Shown here: piece by piece, positions 15,886-24,858 of the stretch | Layout: each line of letters starts with the position of its first letter | Position numbering within the stretch: the first letter of the stretch is position 1 | Assembly: GCF_023715145.1 (NCBI RefSeq) | Contig: NZ_JAMBNP010000002.1 | Span: forward strand, 744,001-808,000 | Length of the DNA stretch: 64,000 nucleotides | Direction of reading: 5' to 3' | Source: Paenibacillus glycanilyticus | GTDB lineage: Bacteria > Bacillota > Bacilli > Paenibacillales > Paenibacillaceae | The notes under the pieces: generated by a model | Database searches by the model: none | Seen by the model: the letters and a program-made list of their open reading frames with translations, nothing else | What the model was told of the DNA's origin: nothing | Translations under genes and position numbers: made by a program

Positions 15886-16416
15886 ATGAGTAACCACGAA
15901 CATCAAGAAACCGCGCATCGTCCGGTTCAACGCAAAGAGATGTCCCGGCGTCAATTTTTGTCGTATACACTCGGCGGTACGACTGCATTTATGATGGGTG
16001 GCGCGGTTTTGCCTATGGTGCGTTTTGCGGTTGATCCTCTCTTGGCAAAAAAAGCTGAGGGAACATGGGTTAAAGTAGTTGAAGAGAGCAAAATAACAAA
16101 TGAGCCTCAAGAGTTCAAGTTCCAAATTCATCAGGTTGATGGCTGGTATGTAAGCGATCCCGAACTTTCTGCCTGGATTACGAAAGGCGCGAATAATCAG
16201 ATTTTTGCGCTTTCGCCAGTATGTAAGCACTTGGGTTGTACAATCGGATGGAATACTTTAGGCCATAACGAGTATGATTGCCCTTGCCATGGTGCACGTT
16301 ATACCGTTGACGGGAAAAACCTTTCGGTTGCCCCAAATCCATTAGATGAATATGAAGTGAAAGTTGAAAACGGTTTTGTATACTTAGGTCCAATCAAAGC
16401 GAACTCTCGTGTATAG
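15886..16416 (+). CDS. qcrA: Menaquinol:cytochrome c reductase, Rieske iron-sulfur subunit
   Basis: Electron-entry subunit of the bc complex. From ATG 15886 the protein is 176 residues. It has a twin-arginine segment RRQF at residues 21-24 followed by a membrane anchor at about 28-48, and the two Rieske cluster motifs CKHLGC (Cys113, His115, Cys118) and CPCH (Cys132, Cys134, His135). An upstream in-frame GTG (15838) has no ribosome binding site, while AAAGGGGG lies 12 bases before ATG 15886. It is followed by qcrB after 14 bases. Confidence 0.95.
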   Translation: MSNHEHQETAHRPVQRKEMSRRQFLSYTLGGTTAFMMGGAVLPMVRFAVDPLLAKKAEGTWVKVVEESKITNEPQEFKFQIHQVDGWYVSDPELSAWITKGANNQIFALSPVCKHLGCTIGWNTLGHNEYDCPCHGARYTVDGKNLSVAPNPLDEYEVKVENGFVYLGPIKANSRV

Positions 16417-16430
16417 GAGGCTAATAGCAG

Positions 16431-17102
16431 ATGTTTAAATCGATGTACAACTGGATTGACGAACGTCTTGATATTACGCCGCTATGGCGGGATGTAGCCG
16501 ACCATGAAGTTCCGGAGCACGTTAACCCGGCTCACCACTTCTCGGCTTTCGTATACTGCTTCGGCGGATTGACGTTCTTTATCACCGTAATTCAAATTTT
16601 GTCCGGCATGTTCCTTACCATGTACTATGTACCGGACATTATCAACGCTTATGCGAGTGTTGACTACTTGAACCATAAGGTTGCATTTGGCGGCATCGTT
16701 CGCGGCATGCATCACTTCGGTGCAAGTTTGGTTATCGTAATGATGTTCTTACATACCTTGCGTGTCTTCTTCACGGGTTCATACAAAGCTCCGCGTGAAA
16801 TGAACTGGGTCGTGGGGATGCTGATCTTCTTCATTATGTTAGGCCTTGGCTTCACGGGTTACCTGCTGCCTTGGGATAACAAAGCGTATTTCGCGACGAA
16901 GGTAGGCGTACAGATCGCAGAATCTGTGCCGTATATCGGCCCTTACATCGGTGAATTCCTGTACGGCGGCGACATTGTAGGCGCGCAAACGCTCACACGC
17001 TTCTTCGCAATTCACGTATTCTTCCTGCCTGGCGCGCTGATTGCAATGCTTGCAGCGCACTTCCTGATGATTCGGAAGCAAGGCATTTCGGGACCACTTT
17101 AA
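16431..17102 (+). CDS. qcrB: Menaquinol:cytochrome c reductase, cytochrome b subunit
   Basis: A 223-residue four-helix cytochrome b6-type membrane protein. Cys43 corresponds to the cysteine that covalently holds the extra heme in Bacillus-type QcrB. Heme-ligand histidines are visible in RGMHHFGASLVIVMMFLHTLRVF and in AIHVFFLPGALIAMLAAHF. It is the short (split) cytochrome b form; the remaining helices are in qcrC. It has a clear AGGAGG and a tight operon position. Confidence 0.96.
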   Translation: MFKSMYNWIDERLDITPLWRDVADHEVPEHVNPAHHFSAFVYCFGGLTFFITVIQILSGMFLTMYYVPDIINAYASVDYLNHKVAFGGIVRGMHHFGASLVIVMMFLHTLRVFFTGSYKAPREMNWVVGMLIFFIMLGLGFTGYLLPWDNKAYFATKVGVQIAESVPYIGPYIGEFLYGGDIVGAQTLTRFFAIHVFFLPGALIAMLAAHFLMIRKQGISGPL

Positions 17103-17120
17103 GCGAAGGGAGGATTTATT

Positions 17121-17999
17121 ATGGCGCATGGTCATAAATCGAACGAGAAGGTCGTTTATGTTGGCGATTCGCGGGTGAAGAAAAACAATCATCCAAACAT
17201 TCCGCCAGATTATACGTCCTACCCCGGTAAATCGGAAGCGTTCATACCGAACTTTCTGCTTAAGGAATGGATGGTTGGCTGCGTAGTCCTCGTCGGATTC
17301 CTGACTTGGACAATCGCGGAAGGAGCACCGCTTGGTTACCCGGCGGATCCTACGAATGCATCCTTTATTCCAATGCCGGACTGGTACTTCTTGTTCCTGT
17401 ATCAGTTTTTGAAATACCCATGGGTTTCCGGTGACTACATCGTACTTGGTACGATGGGCGTACCGGCCGTAATGTTTGGCGCGTTGCTGCTGGCTCCTTT
17501 CCTGGATACGGGTAAAGAGCGCCGCTTCTATCGCCGTCCGATTGCTTCATCACTGATGTTTCTTTCCCTTATTTCTTGTGTGTATTTGACGATAATCTCA
17601 TGGAACCACTACACGCATGAGCTTGAAGCTACAAATACAATCCCAGAGCATCATGTCCGCGAGGAGAAAGCTCGGGAAGCACATGAGAAAGGCCAAGAGG
17701 CACCAAGCGCATCGAAGCCGGATGATAATAAAGCGGTTGCACTTGTTGACGCAAATGATCCAGCGATGGACATTGCGAAAAAAGCACAATGCGTATCTTG
17801 CCACGCTGCAGATCTGAAAGGCAACCCGCCGCAAATCCCGGCTTTGACTGGAGTTGGCGACCGGTTATCGAAAGAAGAGCTAGTTGAAACCGTTACGAAT
17901 GGTCGCGGTGGCATGCCAGCCTTCAAGGATCAATTGTCAGCTGAAGAGATTGATCAATTAACAACTTGGCTTGCGAAGCAAAAAGCGCCGGCTGAATAA
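17121..17999 (+). CDS. qcrC: Menaquinol:cytochrome c reductase, cytochrome b/c fusion subunit
   Basis: A 292-residue fusion. The first half resembles subunit IV of the b6f complex, with membrane helices at about 50-66, 104-126 and 142-160 and the PDWYF quinol-site motif at 86-90. After a charged linker at about 180-205 comes a cytochrome c domain with the heme motif CVSCH at 224-228. This b/c fusion is characteristic of Firmicutes bc complexes. It is the last gene of qcrABC. Confidence 0.96.
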   Translation: MAHGHKSNEKVVYVGDSRVKKNNHPNIPPDYTSYPGKSEAFIPNFLLKEWMVGCVVLVGFLTWTIAEGAPLGYPADPTNASFIPMPDWYFLFLYQFLKYPWVSGDYIVLGTMGVPAVMFGALLLAPFLDTGKERRFYRRPIASSLMFLSLISCVYLTIISWNHYTHELEATNTIPEHHVREEKAREAHEKGQEAPSASKPDDNKAVALVDANDPAMDIAKKAQCVSCHAADLKGNPPQIPALTGVGDRLSKEELVETVTNGRGGMPAFKDQLSAEEIDQLTTWLAKQKAPAE

Positions 18000-18010
18000 C
18001 AGCACAATGG

Positions 18011-18044
18011 AAACCTGATCGTATTTATGCGATCAGGTTTTTTT
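18011..18044 (+). terminator. Terminator after qcrABC
   Basis: An 11-pair perfect stem (18011-18021 with 18030-18040), an eight-base loop and a T run. Confidence 0.94.
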
Positions 18045-18090
18045 CGAAGTTTATACGATAAATATGATTGAGCGGGAGGCGTACATACCA

Positions 18091-18729
18091 GTGGGCATGC
18101 CTTTATCTTGGTTCTGGAGCCGATCTTTTTTATTAAATCGCCTCTTCTTATGGTTGATGTTTATTTGTAATTTCCTGGGGACGGTCTACGGGTACATCTG
18201 GTATGGCAATCAGATTGAGGATACTATAAGCAATCATCCGCTATGGCAGGTTGTATTCGTGCCGGACAGTCCTACGGCAAGTTTGTTCTTTACCCTTACG
18301 TTGCTGTATTGGCTGTTTCCGCCGCGGGGGAATTCCCGGTTTGTTAACGGTGCACGAATGATTATTGAAGGTCTCGCGGTTGTTACTTCCATTAAATACG
18401 GTATCTGGGCGGTTTCCATGATTGTTGCCGGAAGTATGCAGGGGGATCCGCTGCAATGGGAGCATTGGATGCTGATGGTATCCCATACGGCCATGGCGGT
18501 CGAAGTATTGCTGTATGCCAGATTTATGAAGGCAGGAGTCTGGGCTGCCGTAATCGGAACTCTATGGCTTCTCCTCAATGATACCGTGGACTACACCTAC
18601 GATGTATTTCCGTGGCTCTCGGATCGGCTTATGGATGATTTGACCGCAGTAAAATGGTTTACGTACGGCTTGACGGTCTTCAGTTTTATTGTTGGCGCTC
18701 TGGCGTTAAAGGCAAGAAAAGAGACATAA
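18091..18729 (+). CDS. ypjA: YpjA-like membrane protein (DUF1405)
   Basis: About 212 residues with five to six hydrophobic segments, beginning with WFWSRSFLLNRLFLWLMF as in DUF1405/YpjA proteins. The frame is open from ATG 18064, but GGGAGG (18074-18079) lies downstream of that codon and points to GTG 18091 or ATG 18097. It follows qcrABC and precedes ypjB, as in B. subtilis. Molecular function unknown. Confidence 0.8.
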   Translation: MGMPLSWFWSRSFLLNRLFLWLMFICNFLGTVYGYIWYGNQIEDTISNHPLWQVVFVPDSPTASLFFTLTLLYWLFPPRGNSRFVNGARMIIEGLAVVTSIKYGIWAVSMIVAGSMQGDPLQWEHWMLMVSHTAMAVEVLLYARFMKAGVWAAVIGTLWLLLNDTVDYTYDVFPWLSDRLMDDLTAVKWFTYGLTVFSFIVGALALKARKET

Positions 18730-18787
18730 GTTAGGACATCCCTTCATAAAGTTGTCATAGCAGCAATTCTTTTTGGGAGGGATGTCC

Positions 18788-19651
18788 ATGAAGATACGAT
18801 TTGTACTGCCATTAGTGTTATGTATCGTCATGACCGTCTGTTCGGTTACGGCTGCCAAAGCCTTTCCTGCGGACCTGATCGGGACAGGCTATGCAAATGA
18901 ATCGCGAAACGAGCTGCTTCGTTTAGACGAAACGGCTGCTGCTTTATATGAGGCTGCTTATTTGAATAATCGCCAAGCCGGCTATAAATATGTCCAGCAG
19001 CTGGAGAAGCTCATGAGCAAGAACGATATCAGACAAGCGGGACAAGCTGCGGGATGGGAGCTGATGGAGGATAGTATCTCTTCCATTACGTCTACGTTAA
19101 AGAACGGAAAAGTTGCTTCGGATTGGCTTACGGCAGCGGCTAGAATCCACCTGACAACAGATGCTCTGCTTCGCCCTGACCATGCGCTATGGCTGCAGTA
19201 TGAGAAGGTGATGCTTGAGGATCTGGAACGCGTGAACCGCTCCTGGAACAGGCAGACGGATGACGGCGCAATAGCGGCGAGAGCGGCAATGAACAGCTTC
19301 AATCAACACTTATCGCGCATTGAAGCTGCTGCATCGATGCAAAGGCCAGCAGGACGGATTGACGAGCTGCGTGATCGCATGCATTACACGAATGTGCTCC
19401 TTGAAGCAGGGATGAAGGGGCAGACCAAGCAGGATTGGACGGATAACTCCATTCAGGACTTAGAGTTTGCGGTAAGCCGGCTATTCGATGATGGTCATTC
19501 GCAGGAAGAAGAACCGGTAGTTGCACCAATTGGCGAGGCAAATCCGATCAGCTGGATATTGCTCCTTGGTGCAATCATAATGGCGGTTCTCACGTATTCG
19601 GGCTGGCGGAAGTACAAGCAGCAGCCTTATGGGGTAAAGCCTCTTTCGTAG
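18788..19651 (+). CDS. ypjB: YpjB-like sporulation-associated protein
   Basis: 287 residues with a signal peptide (residues 1-25, ending TAAKAF), a mostly helical extracytoplasmic region, and one C-terminal membrane anchor (ISWILLLGAIIMAVLTYSGW) followed by a basic tail. The start is ATG 18788, behind GGGAGGG. Its place between ypjA and a YitT-type gene matches ypjB of B. subtilis, whose family is annotated as sporulation-related. The sequence itself gives no catalytic motif. Confidence 0.75.
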   Translation: MKIRFVLPLVLCIVMTVCSVTAAKAFPADLIGTGYANESRNELLRLDETAAALYEAAYLNNRQAGYKYVQQLEKLMSKNDIRQAGQAAGWELMEDSISSITSTLKNGKVASDWLTAAARIHLTTDALLRPDHALWLQYEKVMLEDLERVNRSWNRQTDDGAIAARAAMNSFNQHLSRIEAAASMQRPAGRIDELRDRMHYTNVLLEAGMKGQTKQDWTDNSIQDLEFAVSRLFDDGHSQEEEPVVAPIGEANPISWILLLGAIIMAVLTYSGWRKYKQQPYGVKPLS

Positions 19652-19655
19652 CCGT

Positions 19656-20522
19656 TTACTCTTCTTTAAACCCTTCACCAAGCACATCGTGAACTTCGCT
19701 GATGACCGTAAAAGCTCTGGGGTCGACACTGCGTATAATGTTCTTAAGACGGCGCATTTCTTGCCGCTGAACAACGCAGTAGACGACCTCTTTTGATTGT
19801 CCGGAAAAAGCGCCCCTAGCCGGCATCAAGGTAACGCCGCGGTCCAGTTCAGATGTAATTTGAGTGGCCATTTCCTTGCCATGCTCGGTAATGATGGAGA
19901 AGGACTTGGCTGCGTATGCACCATCCTGGATGAAATCGATCAGCTTGGAAGCGACAAAAACGGTAACCAGCGTATACAGTACTTTCTCGATCGGAATATA
20001 AAATAACGAAATCCCGATTATGACCGCATCCGACAGCAGAATAAATTGTCCCATGCTGAAGGCTTTGCGTCGTGAAGCAATTCTCGCGATAATGTCGACC
20101 CCGCCGGTCGTGCCGCCGGCACGGAATACGATACCCAATCCGCCGCCTAAAGTGACGCCTGCATACAGGGCGGCAAGCAGGTAATCGTGGGAGTTATGAA
20201 ACGTTACAATCCATCCCTTCTCGATTAACCATTCCATTAGAGCAAGAAAGCCGGATAAGGACACTACGCCAACTAGCGTGTAGGCCATCTCGCCAAGGCC
20301 AAGCTTTCTCCAACCGATCAGGAATAGAGGTATGTTCAGAATCAATGTGGATATGGACAGGGGAATTCCGGCTGCATAGTTGAGCAAAACGCCAATACCG
20401 GTAACGCCGCCCTCCATTAATTGATTCGGAATAACGAAGTAATGAAGGCCAAAGGCATAGATGGCCGTACCAATTAAAATGGGCAGTACGGTTTGAAGCT
20501 GAAGCATGTATTTCCGCGGCAT
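19656..20522 (-). CDS. YitT-family membrane protein (YpjC-like)
   Basis: 288 residues with five hydrophobic segments in the first two thirds (a glycine-rich GGVTGIGVLL early, GGTTGGVDII near 130) and a C-terminal cytoplasmic DUF2179 domain (VTLMPARGAFSGQSKEVVYCVV). This is the YitT/YpjC architecture. A good AAAAGGAG precedes the ATG. It is transcribed opposite to ypjB and divergent from the next gene, and its stop is only four bases from the ypjB stop. Substrate or function not known. Confidence 0.85.
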   Translation of the reverse strand: MPRKYMLQLQTVLPILIGTAIYAFGLHYFVIPNQLMEGGVTGIGVLLNYAAGIPLSISTLILNIPLFLIGWRKLGLGEMAYTLVGVVSLSGFLALMEWLIEKGWIVTFHNSHDYLLAALYAGVTLGGGLGIVFRAGGTTGGVDIIARIASRRKAFSMGQFILLSDAVIIGISLFYIPIEKVLYTLVTVFVASKLIDFIQDGAYAAKSFSIITEHGKEMATQITSELDRGVTLMPARGAFSGQSKEVVYCVVQRQEMRRLKNIIRSVDPRAFTVISEVHDVLGEGFKEE

Positions 20523-20668
20523 AGGTAAAACTCCTTTTAAGTTCTTGGACAGGCTATTCCTGTATTATAGCTTAACTGACGGCTCAAAAAACATTGTTTT
20601 CATCGCTTCTTTACGTTAACATAGGGGATATTAGCGTTATACATAAGGAAGAAAGGGTCACTCACAAA

Positions 20669-21004
20669 ATGGCAGAAAAATCTTTAGCCGACATCCAACG
20701 CGAAGTGGATGCCTATATCGGTCAGTTTAAGGAAGGCTACTTCAGCCCGTTAGCCCTGATGGCGCGAATGAGTGAAGAGGTTGGCGAGCTCGCCAGAGAA
20801 GTTAACCACTATTATGGCGAGAAGCCCAAAAAGCCAAATGAAGAAGAAAACTCCGTCGAAATGGAGCTTGGCGATATCTTATTTATTTTGTCCTGTTTTG
20901 CGAATTCCCTTAATATTGACCTGACGGAAGCGCATAACAAAGTCATGAATAAATTCAATACCCGGGACGCTGACCGCTGGACGAGAAAAAACGCCGAACA
21001 GTAG
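20669..21004 (+). CDS. ypjD: MazG-type nucleotide pyrophosphohydrolase (YpjD-like)
   Basis: The 111-residue protein starts MAEKSLADIQREVDAYIGQF. It carries the MazG metal-binding helix pattern EEVGELAREVNH (residues about 35-46) and ELGDILFILSCFAN (about 65-78), whose Glu and Asp residues bind magnesium in the family. Members hydrolyse (d)NTPs to monophosphates, often as house-cleaning enzymes. The start at 20669 follows GAAAGGG; an upstream in-frame ATG lacks a ribosome binding site. It is next to dapB, as ypjD is in B. subtilis. Confidence 0.85.
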   Translation: MAEKSLADIQREVDAYIGQFKEGYFSPLALMARMSEEVGELAREVNHYYGEKPKKPNEEENSVEMELGDILFILSCFANSLNIDLTEAHNKVMNKFNTRDADRWTRKNAEQ

Positions 21005-21058
21005 AACGACCTCGAACATATGCTGTACCATCAACCTGTGTACAAGGAGGATGGGCAG

Positions 21059-21601
21059 ATGGACGGGGAAAGCTGCGTGAAGAAGGCGTATGAGTTTATC
21101 CTTAACAGTGATTTTGAACAGGCGATTTATTGGTTCGAGCAAGCGATAGCGGCAGAACCTCTAAATGCGAGCTATAAACATAAATGCGCGGTTTCATGCG
21201 CCCGGAGCGGCAAATGGAGCAAGGCGCATCAATATGCGAAGCAAGCAGTAGAGCTTGAAGGAAATCATCCCGAATATCAATATCATTTGCAAACGATTGA
21301 ATCGAGACTGTTGGTGGCGTCCGCCGAGCTTAAGCTTGCAGAACAGCCATCGCGGTATATGGATGCACTGCCCCTGCTGCAGCAGGCGGCCGATCTTGAT
21401 CCTCTTAGCTTCGAGGCATTCTATTTGCTTGCTTTGACATACTCGGAGATGGGCAGGATAGAGGATTCGGTGATTAACGCCCGGGAAGCGATTAGATTAG
21501 ATCCCGGACATTCCGCGGCGCGCCGCTTATTCGCCGATGTGAATCGGAAGCGCAGGATGCTGCGCAATCGGGTGATGGGCAAACAACAACAGAAGGAATA
21601 G
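21059..21601 (+). CDS. Tetratricopeptide-repeat protein
   Basis: 180 residues with about three TPR units (DFEQAIYWFEQAIAAEPLNA near 17, GKWSKAHQYAKQAVEL near 50, AFYLLALTYSEMGR near 122) and a very basic end. ATG 21059 lies eight bases after AAGGAGG (21044-21050); an earlier in-frame ATG at 21020 has no such site. It sits between ypjD and dapB and is probably co-transcribed with them. TPR proteins are scaffolds, and no partner can be named from the sequence. Confidence 0.82.
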   Translation: MDGESCVKKAYEFILNSDFEQAIYWFEQAIAAEPLNASYKHKCAVSCARSGKWSKAHQYAKQAVELEGNHPEYQYHLQTIESRLLVASAELKLAEQPSRYMDALPLLQQAADLDPLSFEAFYLLALTYSEMGRIEDSVINAREAIRLDPGHSAARRLFADVNRKRRMLRNRVMGKQQQKE

Positions 21602-21610
21602 GTGATCTTG

Positions 21611-22408
21611 GTGGCTATTAAGGTAGCAGTAATCGGAGCAAGCGGCCGCATGGGCCGGGAAGTTGTGAAAATGGTGCTGGAGGACGAGGCGCTCGAGCTC
21701 GTTGCTGCCGTCGCTCCTTCAGCAGGTCCTGTAGATGCCGGCGTATTCGCGGGTAAATCAGGAACTGGAGTTACCGTTAGCGCTACTATCGAGGAAGCAT
21801 TGAGTCAAGTAAAGGCGGATGTAATGGTTGACTTTACAATACCCGCGCTTGCTTATCATCATACCAAAGTTGCTATTGAGCATGGCGTTCGTCCCATTAT
21901 GGGCACGACGGGCTTTACTCCGGAACAAATCGAAGAGCTGGACAAGCTTTGCCAGGAGAAAGGCATTGGCGGTCTGATTGCTCCAAACTTCTCGATTGGT
22001 GCCATTCTGATGATGAAATTCGCTGCAGAAGCGTCTAAATATTTGCCGCATGTCGAGATTATCGAGTATCATGGCGACCAGAAGCTGGATGCCCCGTCGG
22101 GTACATCGATCAAGACAGCCGAGCTGATCTCGCAGGTTCGCCAAGAGCTTCGTCAAGGCAATCCGAACGAGGAAGAGGTAATCGAGGGCGCGCGCGGCGG
22201 ATATTACAACGGCTTCCGCATACATAGTGTAAGACTCCCTGGTGTTTTCGCGCAGCAAGAAGTCGTATTCGGCGGTTATGGCCAAACGCTCAAGATCCGT
22301 CACGATTCCTATGACCGTGCAGGTTACATGCCCGGCGTTAATGTTGCCGTCAAAAAAGTGATGAACTACAGCGGCTTGATTTACGGCTTTGAACATATCA
22401 TGGACTAA
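21611..22408 (+). CDS. dapB: 4-hydroxy-tetrahydrodipicolinate reductase
   Basis: Reduces the dihydrodipicolinate precursor in the lysine/diaminopimelate pathway and so feeds cell-wall and spore dipicolinate synthesis. From GTG 21611 the protein is 265 residues, with the NAD(P)-binding VAVIGASGRMGRE at the start and the substrate-binding EIIEYHGDQKLDAPSGTSIKTAE with the catalytic His/Lys region near 150-165. AGGTGATC (21600-21607) is an excellent match to the 16S 3' end and best fits GTG 21611; GTG 21602 is an alternative. Confidence 0.95.
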   Translation: MAIKVAVIGASGRMGREVVKMVLEDEALELVAAVAPSAGPVDAGVFAGKSGTGVTVSATIEEALSQVKADVMVDFTIPALAYHHTKVAIEHGVRPIMGTTGFTPEQIEELDKLCQEKGIGGLIAPNFSIGAILMMKFAAEASKYLPHVEIIEYHGDQKLDAPSGTSIKTAELISQVRQELRQGNPNEEEVIEGARGGYYNGFRIHSVRLPGVFAQQEVVFGGYGQTLKIRHDSYDRAGYMPGVNVAVKKVMNYSGLIYGFEHIMD

Positions 22409-22444
22409 TTTCTTATACAGCGTAGAGAGAGTGGGGAATATAGG

Positions 22445-22870
22445 ATGTTGAAAATTTCTTTTATCGCGCATGACCGCAAAAAAGAAGAAATGGTTAATTT
22501 CGTTACCGCTTATGAAAGCGTCTTTGCACCCCATGAGTTATATTCCACGGGTACAACCGGTACCCGCATCATGGAGAAGACTAATCTGCAAATTCAGCGC
22601 TTTATGTCGGGTCCGCTTGGCGGAGACCAGCAGATCGGTGCCTTGGTTGCCCAAAATGAGATGGATCTCATTATCTTCCTTCGCGATCCGCTTATGGCAC
22701 AGCCCCACGAGCCGGACATTATCGCTTTGCTTCGTCTATGCGATGTGCAGGGAATTCCGGTTGCGACCAATGTAGCAACGGCAGAATTGCTAGTACGCGC
22801 GCTTGCGCGCGGTGACTTCGCTTGGCGCGAGCTCGTCCATAAATATAAGCCGGGCGTTGATCAGCCATGA
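22445..22870 (+). CDS. mgsA: Methylglyoxal synthase
   Basis: Converts dihydroxyacetone phosphate to methylglyoxal and phosphate, a glycolytic overflow route. The 141-residue protein has IAHDRKK at the N terminus, STGTTGTRI for phosphate binding and the catalytic aspartate in [10 protein letters not shown] near residue 61. It overlaps bshB1 by ATGA, linking methylglyoxal production with bacillithiol, a thiol that detoxifies it. The same dapB-mgsA-bshB1-bshA order is known in B. subtilis. Confidence 0.96.
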   Translation: MLKISFIAHDRKKEEMVNFVTAYESVFAPHELYSTGTTGTRIMEKTNLQIQRFMSGPLGGDQQIGALVAQNEMDLIIFLRDPLMAQPHEPDIIALLRLCDVQGIPVATNVATAELLVRALARGDFAWRELVHKYKPGVDQP

Positions 22871-23574
22871 GTGGGATGAGTGAATCATTAGATATTCTCG
22901 TCTTTGGCGCGCATGCGGACGATGCAGAGATCGGGATGGGCGGAACCATTGCAAAGTACACAGCCGCCGGGAAACGGGTAGGCATTTGTGATTTGACCGA
23001 AGCGGAAATGTCTTCAAACGGCACCGTGGAGCTTAGGAAGCAGGAAGCTTCCAACGCTGCCTCGGTGCTTGGTTTATATTCCCGCAGTAATTTGGGACTG
23101 CCCGACCGCGGACTTGAAATCAGCAAGCCCCATATCGAAACAATTGTTGCTGAGATCCGGCGCGCACGACCTCGCATTGTATTTGCTCCTTACTGGGTGG
23201 ATCGTCACCCTGATCATATTGCCTGCAGCAAGCTGGTAGAAGAGGCAGTGTTTAACGCCAAGCTCCGCCGCTATATGCCGGAATTGCCGGCGATACAGGT
23301 TGAGCAGCTGATTTATTATTACATAAATGATGTTGATAACGTCTCGTTGATGGTTGACGTATCCGATTATTATGATCAGAAGAGACAATCCTTAATGGCT
23401 TATCAATCTCAGTTTCAGACGGCGGCGCCTGGCGAAGACCGCGTTGCGACTCCTCTGACAGACCGTTATATCGAACGGGTCGAGGCGCGCGACAGTCTGC
23501 TTGGCCAGACCCGCAGCTGGAAATATGCAGAGGGCTTTGCGATTAAACGCCCCCATGCGGTGGAATGGTTTTAA
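22867..23574 (+). CDS. bshB1: Bacillithiol biosynthesis deacetylase BshB1
   Basis: A zinc hydrolase of the LmbE/PIG-L family that deacetylates GlcNAc-malate to GlcN-malate in bacillithiol synthesis. The 235-residue protein carries the zinc motif [10 protein letters not shown] near residue 14 and the histidine pair RHPDHIA near 112. ATG 22867 overlaps the mgsA stop; ATG 22876 (MSESLD) is an alternative start. The adjacent bshA supports the assignment. Confidence 0.95.
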   Translation: MSGMSESLDILVFGAHADDAEIGMGGTIAKYTAAGKRVGICDLTEAEMSSNGTVELRKQEASNAASVLGLYSRSNLGLPDRGLEISKPHIETIVAEIRRARPRIVFAPYWVDRHPDHIACSKLVEEAVFNAKLRRYMPELPAIQVEQLIYYYINDVDNVSLMVDVSDYYDQKRQSLMAYQSQFQTAAPGEDRVATPLTDRYIERVEARDSLLGQTRSWKYAEGFAIKRPHAVEWF

Positions 23575-23664
23575 CAAAAGGAAAAAAGTTGTGACTTTCA
23601 TAAGCCAGAACTTTGTCGAATATATAGATTATCAGCATGTTATACGAAAGGGTGGACGACTGTT

Positions 23665-24828
23665 ATGGCACGTAAATTAAAAATTGGGATCACGTGTTAT
23701 CCTACCCTGGGCGGTTCCGGCGTCGTTGCTACTGAGCTTGGAAAATTAATGGCCGAACGCGGCCATGAGATTCATTTTATTACCCATAGCATACCGTTCC
23801 GTCTCGGGAAATTTAATAAAAACATCTTTTTCCATGAAGTTGAAGTCAATGATTATTATGTATTCCGTTATCCGCCGTATGATCTATCCTTGGCAAGCAA
23901 AATGGCCCAAGTCGCTAAAATGGAGAAGCTTGATCTGCTTCACGTTCATTATGCCGTTCCGCATGCGGTCTGCGCCCATCTCGCGAAACAAATGATTGGC
24001 GACGGCTTCAAGACGGTGACAACGCTGCACGGAACCGATATAACCGTGCTTGCGCAGGATGAGTCCCTGAAGGACCTCATTCGCCTTGCCATTAACGAAA
24101 GTGATGCGGTTACTGCGGTATCGCAGGATTTGATTAATGAAACAAGACAGCTTGTGGATATTACTCGCCCGATCGATCTGACCTACAATTTTGTGGACAA
24201 ACGCGTGTATTATCCTCGGGATGCGGCGTCGCTTCGAGCGGATTTCGCGGAGCCGCACGAGAAAATTCTTATGCACATTTCCAACTTCCGTCCGGTCAAG
24301 CGCGTAAGCGATGTCGTTGAAATATTCGAGCGTGTAGCTGCGCAGATTCCAGCAAAGCTGCTGCTGGTAGGCGAAGGTCCCGAGCTGTCCAAGATTCAAT
24401 GCAAGATCAGGCAGATGGGATTGGAGGACCGCGTTCATTTCCTTGGCAAACAAGAAGATGTCGCGCAGGTTATCTCGATGGCCGATCTGCTGCTGCTTCC
24501 ATCCGAGAAGGAAAGCTTTGGTCTGGTTGCGCTTGAAGCCATGGCATGCGGGGTGCCGACAATTGGATCTAATGCAGGCGGAATTCCGGAGCTGGTTACG
24601 CATGGCGAGACCGGTTATTTGTGCCCGATCGGAGACGTTGAAGGAATGGCTGCATATGCGACCAAGCTGCTGAAGGACGAGAAGCTTCATCAGTCGTTTA
24701 GAGAAGCCTGCTTGTTCCGTGCGCACCATGAATTCTGTAATGATGTCATTACGACGCAATATGAAAAAATTTATTACCGCGTGCTCGGAATGGAAGCCGA
24801 TATGCCGGTTCCGGTATGCGAAGCTTAG
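23665..24828 (+). CDS. bshA: N-acetyl-alpha-D-glucosaminyl L-malate synthase BshA
   Basis: A GT4 glycosyltransferase that joins UDP-GlcNAc and L-malate, the first step of bacillithiol synthesis. The 387-residue protein has the N-terminal acceptor domain beginning [21 protein letters not shown], the domain-linking [10 protein letters not shown] near 210, and the donor-site [18 protein letters not shown] near 282. AAAGGGTGG precedes the ATG. A perfect Spo0A-type TGTCGAA heptamer occurs at 23614-23620 in the short gap before it, which may be chance. Confidence 0.95.
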   Translation: MARKLKIGITCYPTLGGSGVVATELGKLMAERGHEIHFITHSIPFRLGKFNKNIFFHEVEVNDYYVFRYPPYDLSLASKMAQVAKMEKLDLLHVHYAVPHAVCAHLAKQMIGDGFKTVTTLHGTDITVLAQDESLKDLIRLAINESDAVTAVSQDLINETRQLVDITRPIDLTYNFVDKRVYYPRDAASLRADFAEPHEKILMHISNFRPVKRVSDVVEIFERVAAQIPAKLLLVGEGPELSKIQCKIRQMGLEDRVHFLGKQEDVAQVISMADLLLLPSEKESFGLVALEAMACGVPTIGSNAGGIPELVTHGETGYLCPIGDVEGMAAYATKLLKDEKLHQSFREACLFRAHHEFCNDVITTQYEKIYYRVLGMEADMPVPVCEA

Positions 24829-24858
24829 GCTTTGAATGGAAAGGAAGTGCCGGGACAA

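Noticed and set aside
23614..23620. Spo0A box TGTCGAA before bshA
   Set aside because: A single 7-base match is expected by chance several times in a window of this size and no second box is present.
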